A stretch of DNA of 64,000 bases from Andrena cerasifolii (lineage: Eukaryota > Arthropoda > Insecta > Hymenoptera > Andrenidae). The stretch spans positions 6,999,001-7,063,000 of the forward strand of contig NC_135130.1 of assembly GCF_050908995.1 (NCBI RefSeq). The letters are read 5' to 3'. The notes under the pieces are model-generated. The model searched no databases. It saw only the letters and a list, made by a program, of their open reading frames with translations, and was not told where the DNA came from. Below, in pieces: positions 59,901-64,000 of this stretch. A program made the translations under genes and the position numbers. Every line of letters begins with the position of its first letter. The first letter of the stretch is position 1.

Positions 59901-62664
59901 GATTTAAAGAACAAAATCGAGTTTTCTTTTCTATTTACAAAGCTCTTGAATTACTTCAGTCGTGGTTACATTAATCTCCTTTTTCTTTGGGGGGGTAGGG
60001 CCCCTTGACCCCCTCTCTGGCTGCACCAGTGATGCTCAATAACACTTACAGAAGTATTCTCTATCATAGCGTCATCTTCCGTATGAATCTTGGCTGTGTG
60101 TGCCGGAGAATTATTAGGCGTCGTGTTGCAATCCATAGGCTCCATGGACGATAAAGCGTTGGAGGTTGACCCGCTTTCCGTATTGGAGGATATCGATGGA
60201 ATAAGAGGTTCACTGACAACAGTCGTATCTGACACTAAAGAGTTCATCACAGGTCCCGATGGAGGTATGAAACTATCAGACGACACAGTTGAACAAACTT
60301 CGGCTAATGCTTGAAGATGACCAGAGTTAGTGATTATTGTCGGTGTTGCAGGAACGGAGGTCGTTGTCGTTGTCGACGTGAGACTCATACAAGTGTTCAC
60401 AGAGGGAATTATGGGAATCGGTATCGTCGGAGCGACGCATGGCTGCGGTTTCGCTATAACACCCCACGCGTTCTTCTTCTTATTAAATTCTAGTAACCAC
60501 TCGATAATAGCATTTTTCAAAGCATGCCGAGGGTGATACATATCCGGAGACATTGTCGAAGGAATATCTTCCCCGAGTATGCCGTCCTCGGCTTCAGTTT
60601 CCAATCTTATATCATCCCTCTTCCCATCAATATTACATCTACTCCACTGAGCCAACGTATGAATCGCTACGAAGTTTGCTCCATACTCGCAATTAGGGTT
60701 CGTCAAAACTCCGCGTAACTTGGAAATCAGATCCGGCGATCGACCAGCGTACGGCCCTAAGAACACTCTCTTCTGATCATAATCATTAGCGTGCAAGTTG
60801 TCCCATATGACTGGCGGCCTCCTCAGAACCTCGGTGATTTCCTCGATGGACTCAACGGTTAAAAGCCTCGATATCACCTTAGGGCCAGTCCACATTATAT
60901 CGATTTCCTGCGCCAACTTGCTTCCGAGCGTATTAAGGTACTCCGAAGACGCTACGTTCGGCATCGCCCTGGTGGCGCAGTATTGCGTCGGGCACAGAAG
61001 GAAACGGGGCTGGCCGAGGTGTTGGAAGATATCATTCGTCACCGAAACCTGGGAAGGAAACGTTACGATTACTTACAAACGCAGCGTTAGTTAAAGGGTT
61101 ATATCTAGTCAGGCGGCTGAAAACAGGCGAATGTTTGTGAATTTTTTTTGAAAAAGCGGAAGCATATATTTTTACAAAACTTTTTGCGCTTAAAAGAGCA
61201 ATATTTAAAGAACATTTGGTAATTTTTTCGTGGAAAAATATTTACGTTTATAATAAAATAACAACCCACATCCAAGAAGCCTTTTTAAAAATTTGCTTTT
61301 GCGGTGAGCACTGCCATTCGAAACCACATTATCTAAAATCAAAATACAAAAAAGATTTCGTTAATATATTAATGTATCCTCAGATTAACGGAGGGAATTT
61401 TCCGAAATATTCATGTTGAAACAAAATGGCGGCTATTTAAAGTTGAAATCCTGATTTTTTTCGCCCGATTTTTGCATTAAAAAATCAGGATTTCAATTTT
61501 AAATAGCCGCCATTTTGTTTTAAATTAATATTTCGGAAAATTCCCTCCGTTAATCTGAGTTGAAATCCTGATTTTTTAATGCAAAAATCGGGCGAAAAAA
61601 ATCAGGATTTCAACTTTAAATAGCCGCCATTTTGTTTTAAATTATTATTTCGGAAAATTCCCTCCGTCAATCTGAAGATACATTAATATCTTAACGAAAT
61701 CTTTTCTGTATTTTAATTTTAGATAATCTGGTTCCGAATGCCAGTGCTCACCGCAAAAGCAAATTTTTAAAATGGCTTCTTGGATGTGGGTTGTTATTTT
61801 ATCATAAACGTAAATATTTTTCCACGAAAAAATTACCAAATATTCTTTAAATGTTGCTCTTTTAAGTGCAAAAAGTTTTGTAAAAATATATGCTTCCACT
61901 ATTTCAAAAAAAATTCACAAACATTCGCCTGTTTTCAGCAGCCTGACTAGGTATATCCCTTAATATACCAACTGAAACTCTACACACTTGTGCGTGAGCG
62001 AAGGACTGGAACACCTCCTTGTCCGCTTCGCTCATCTCTGGCTCTATATCGTCAAACAACAATGCAAAGGCTGTGCAACCGAACTGGCTAACTTGCTCCA
62101 ATTTCCTCTTCAACACAGTGACTTCCTTGGCGCTAGAGTAAGTGATATCCAAGCCCGGCGAGAGCGCGTAGTAAAACATAATGCCGCATTCCCTAGCAGC
62201 TGTTATCAGGCCCGTTAAATGCTCGGCTTCTTCCACGGTGTACAAATCTCTCCAATACGCGCGATGCTTGTAGTCGTCTTTCGGGGCGTAGAGATAAGAG
62301 TCCATCCCCCATTTTTTTAATCTATGGAGCATTGAAATAATTTAGTAGGAGCTAGCTAAGTGTTGTTACCGACTGGGTGGCGAAGATACTTGCTTCTGGA
62401 AGAGATCCTTCCTCTGTTCAGTGGTCCAGGGCCGCCCGTAGAATCCTGCAACAATGAAATGTTTTCTTCATGCCAACAATACGAGATATTATAATAAATA
62501 GCGCGTTCCAGCCGCTGGCCCTCCTACGCAAAGCTCTCGCGAGCGATGACCAAATATGTATCGGTTCTGCTAGCGCAACGCATGTTTAATGTACCTTCGA
62601 CCACGCCGCAGATGAAGTTCCCGTTCTTCGTGTTCAAATTCGCGTCCCCGTTTGTCTCCGACAT
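53926..62664 (-). CDS. Oga: Protein O-GlcNAcase (OGA), glycoside hydrolase family 84
   Basis: OGA removes O-linked GlcNAc from Ser/Thr of nuclear and cytoplasmic proteins, opposing OGT. Exons: 62,664-62,595; 62,445-62,394; 62,321-61,988; 61,048-60,050; 59,513-59,208; 59,133-58,959; 55,868-55,783; 55,540-55,371; 55,284-55,089; 54,296-54,137; 54,062-53,926. Phases agree, giving 894 aa (human 916). The catalytic domain starts [13 protein letters not shown]; the catalytic Asp pair is D131-D132 in FALLFDDI. The HANDYDQKR substrate loop is in exon 4, then a Ser/Thr-rich disordered stretch. The stalk helices carry [18 protein letters not shown] and [12 protein letters not shown]. The acetyltransferase-like domain ends it ([33 protein letters not shown]). 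Intron 2 needs a GC donor to keep family spacing (LFQK|LKKW). Introns 3, 4 and 9 are each nearly filled by one mobile element; intron 6 is 3.1 kb. Confidence 0.97.
54349..55074. mobile_element. TTAA-bounded inverted-repeat element C, in Oga intron 9
   Basis: The ends are TTAAAGGGAGGTTCCGGTCT and, on the other strand, TTAAGGGGCTGTTCCGGTCT. The interior matches element B in reverse orientation, including ATTTCATTTTTCGAA, GGTGGAACCTGTATC and the inner inverted repeats. Length is 726 bp. The host intron is 792 nt, so subtracting the element and one TTAA leaves 70 nt. Confidence 0.88.
55598..55760. repeat. 163-bp foldback element in Oga intron 7
   Basis: The left arm (AAGCTGGGAATCCACCGGAA then AGCTAAGCTGTGCTATGC) pairs with the right arm (GCATAGCTTAGCTTCCCGGT then GGATTCCCGGCTT), about 55 bp each with few mismatches. 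The host intron is 242 nt, so about 80 nt would remain without it. Confidence 0.85.
55869..58958 (-). other. Oga intron 6 (3.1 kb), contents unassigned
   Basis: By far the longest intron of the gene. No known mobile element or credible internal exon was noticed. Reading through its donor adds 13 codons ([13 protein letters not shown]) before a stop. AATAAA on the minus strand occurs at 57,524-57,529. Confidence 0.5.
59566..60031. mobile_element. hAT-like element in Oga intron 4 with perfect 8-bp target duplication
   Basis: The left end is CAGTGGCGCACTCAGG. The right end, read inward on the other strand, is CACTGGTGCAGCCAGAG. ATGCTCAA flanks both sides exactly (59,558-59,565 and 60,032-60,039), the 8-bp duplication expected for hAT. 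A further CAGTGGCGGATTTAAG-type end lies inside at 59,880, so the 466 bp may be composite. No transposase. The intron is 536 nt, so subtracting element and one duplication leaves 62 nt. Confidence 0.85.
61091..61963. mobile_element. TTAA-bounded long foldback element F, in Oga intron 3
   Basis: The outer ends TTAAAGGGTTATATCTAGTC and, on the other strand, TTAAGGGATATACCTAGTCA begin inverted arms of about 330 bp that match almost throughout (CTGAAAACAGGCGAATGTTT, then GAATTTTTTTTGAAA, then ACAACCCACATCCAAGAAGC). The centre contains further inverted and repeated blocks (ATCCTGATTTTTT, GCCGCCATTTTGTTT, GGAAAATTCCCTCCGT). Length is 873 bp. Only about 42 and 24 nt of intron flank it. Confidence 0.9.
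62392..62393 (-). other. Probable GC splice donor of Oga intron 2
   Basis: The exon ends ...CAGAA and the intron starts GCAAGT, the usual GC-AG donor form. It yields LFQK|LKKWG, the exact family spacing. A GT donor 24 nt downstream (GTAAC at 62,369) keeps the same phase but adds eight residues ending in SSPPSR. Confidence 0.65.
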
Positions 62665-64000
62665 TGCGCAGCGCAGGAGGTACAGTTTCTTTAAAATCGG
62701 ACTGCGAAAATGGCTAAGAGGAGTTGCCCGGTGCGAAGCTGTGCGGAGCGCTGTTTCTCCGGAGGAAACGAGAGGGGCACTGGAGGAAAGTGTGCTGTTT
62801 TCCTTGCAGAATAGAATTTGTTCGCGCGAGGATCACGAAAGCATAACTCGTGTTCCCTGGCAGGGAGAGAAGAATGATTCACTTGGAATGCTCGGAACCT
62901 GTGCGAGCCCAATGGAACCAAAACCTTGTCGGCTCTGGTATTTCTGACAGACTAGGGCTAAGCTCAGCCAGGCTTCTCCTGATCGATACTGAACGATATC
63001 TCGATCTACCGTCTCGACACCTAATGGTGGATTTTCAAGGTGAAGTGAATGATTCCGCTGCGAGTCCGCCCTTCGGCCGAGCGATTCAAACCGGATTCAA
63101 ATTTGCGCGCCACTCCGCTTCCAAACGGAGACGTAACGTCGTCGATGTCGTGGCGAGTGCCGAGAATTTGTTTGGGCAAAAATTCGAGTTTTAGTCGTGG
63201 ACATAGGAATATAGGGACGGAGGGTACGGCTAGCTTGTGGAGGAAGGACGCGAAGCCTAATCGAGGGACGGGCCCCCACCCAGGGCAACTCAGGGGTGCC
63301 TGGAGGTAATTCGTTGCATTGCTGTGCATGCGCTGTACCGCTAGTTATGAAAAACTATTTACCACAGATTAATGCAAATGTCTAAAACAGAGATACTGAT
63401 TCAAAATAATTTATTATTTGTATGAAATTAAGCATTACACATTAACAGTACATACTTATTACTATACTTATTATTAAATACATGTAATTTGATACATTTC
63501 TTTCACTCGCCCCTAAAAAGTGTCATTTTATTTAAAAAATGTCGTTGGCTATTAGATTTATCTATCCTACTTAACTCAATACAGTGTAGTCTTATTTTAA
63601 TATATTTTGTATTAGGGCACAAAGCATTTCAGTGAACGAAGTATTAAATTATATTTATTATATAGGCAACTAACTATTTAGTTATAAAACACTTAAGAAC
63701 ACCATGGATGCTATCAGAACTCAAGACGCTATGGACGCTATGGCAACGGTACATATGGTAGTACTGCGCTTGCGCCGTACAGTGGCCAATGAAAATGAGG
63801 CACCTCGTACCTCGTCCTCGTCTCGCAACGGGTCCCCCTCGCAGTGGCAGTTTGCCTCCTTGGTTTTAGTGAATGTTGGAGTTAAGCAGTGGTCAGAAAT
63901 TCGAGTAAGTATGTCTGGTGACTCGATAAACAGTTATGAGAAATAATTTTGCAGGAGTTCTTATTCTATAGTGGAATTATAGATCGTGGCTAATCTAGGA
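62665..64000. other. Upstream region of Oga; no gene recognised
   Basis: 62,665-63,300 is CpG-rich and should contain the Oga promoter and 5' leader. 63,340-63,700 is AT-rich. Overlapping short frames on both strands show no domain. Confidence 0.45.

Noticed and set aside
59966..60049. C-terminal extension of the long Oga exon 4 frame
   Set aside because: It runs past a strong GTAAGT donor at 60,049 into the hAT-like element; splicing there joins in phase to the conserved stalk exon.
61216..61899. Two similar open frames on opposite strands in Oga intron 3
   Set aside because: They are the two arms of the inverted-repeat element F.

Overview
The window reads as nuclear DNA of an insect, most likely a bee or other hymenopteran. 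The evidence is intron-containing genes whose default introns are 60-95 nt, a broken retrotransposon tail of a kind common in ant and bee genomes, many small inverted-repeat elements, and sharply mixed GC content. There is no bacterial-style gene packing, CRISPR array or recognisable tRNA or rRNA. All exon coordinates come from reading splice signals and reading phase by eye.

Layout. Positions 1 to about 35,700 hold no protein-coding gene that I can support. They contain short inverted-repeat elements, microsatellites, a 174-bp satellite-like array, a very degenerate 17-bp minisatellite, and a hAT-type element carrying a large hexamer array. A 70-nt minus-strand exon at 35,705-35,774 looks like the signal-peptide exon of a secreted or membrane protein; its remaining exons would lie leftward, so the quiet region may be its introns. 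From 37,361 rightward the window is gene-dense: (i) an unidentified nine-exon type I membrane protein (37,361-41,088, minus); (ii) Spt5, complete in eleven exons (41,562-46,237, minus); (iii) an LRRC27-like leucine-rich-repeat gene (47,906-52,004, plus), head to head with Spt5; (iv) Oga, the O-GlcNAcase gene, complete in eleven exons (53,926-62,664, minus), tail to tail with the LRR gene.

How they relate. Spt5 is the RNA polymerase II pausing and elongation factor. OGA removes O-GlcNAc from nuclear and cytoplasmic proteins and has been reported to associate with SPT5 in human cells, so their proximity is notable, though probably coincidental. The clearest structural theme is that mobile elements sit inside otherwise tiny introns. 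Three Oga introns are almost entirely single elements, and subtracting each element leaves 62-70 nt, the size of the uninterrupted introns. At least six TTAA-bounded elements from several families, a hAT-like element with a perfect 8-bp target duplication, two copies of a small element with 4-bp A/T duplications, and a foldback element nested in a broken retrotransposon were found. I saw no evidence of a novel multi-gene system; the most novel protein is the unidentified membrane protein.
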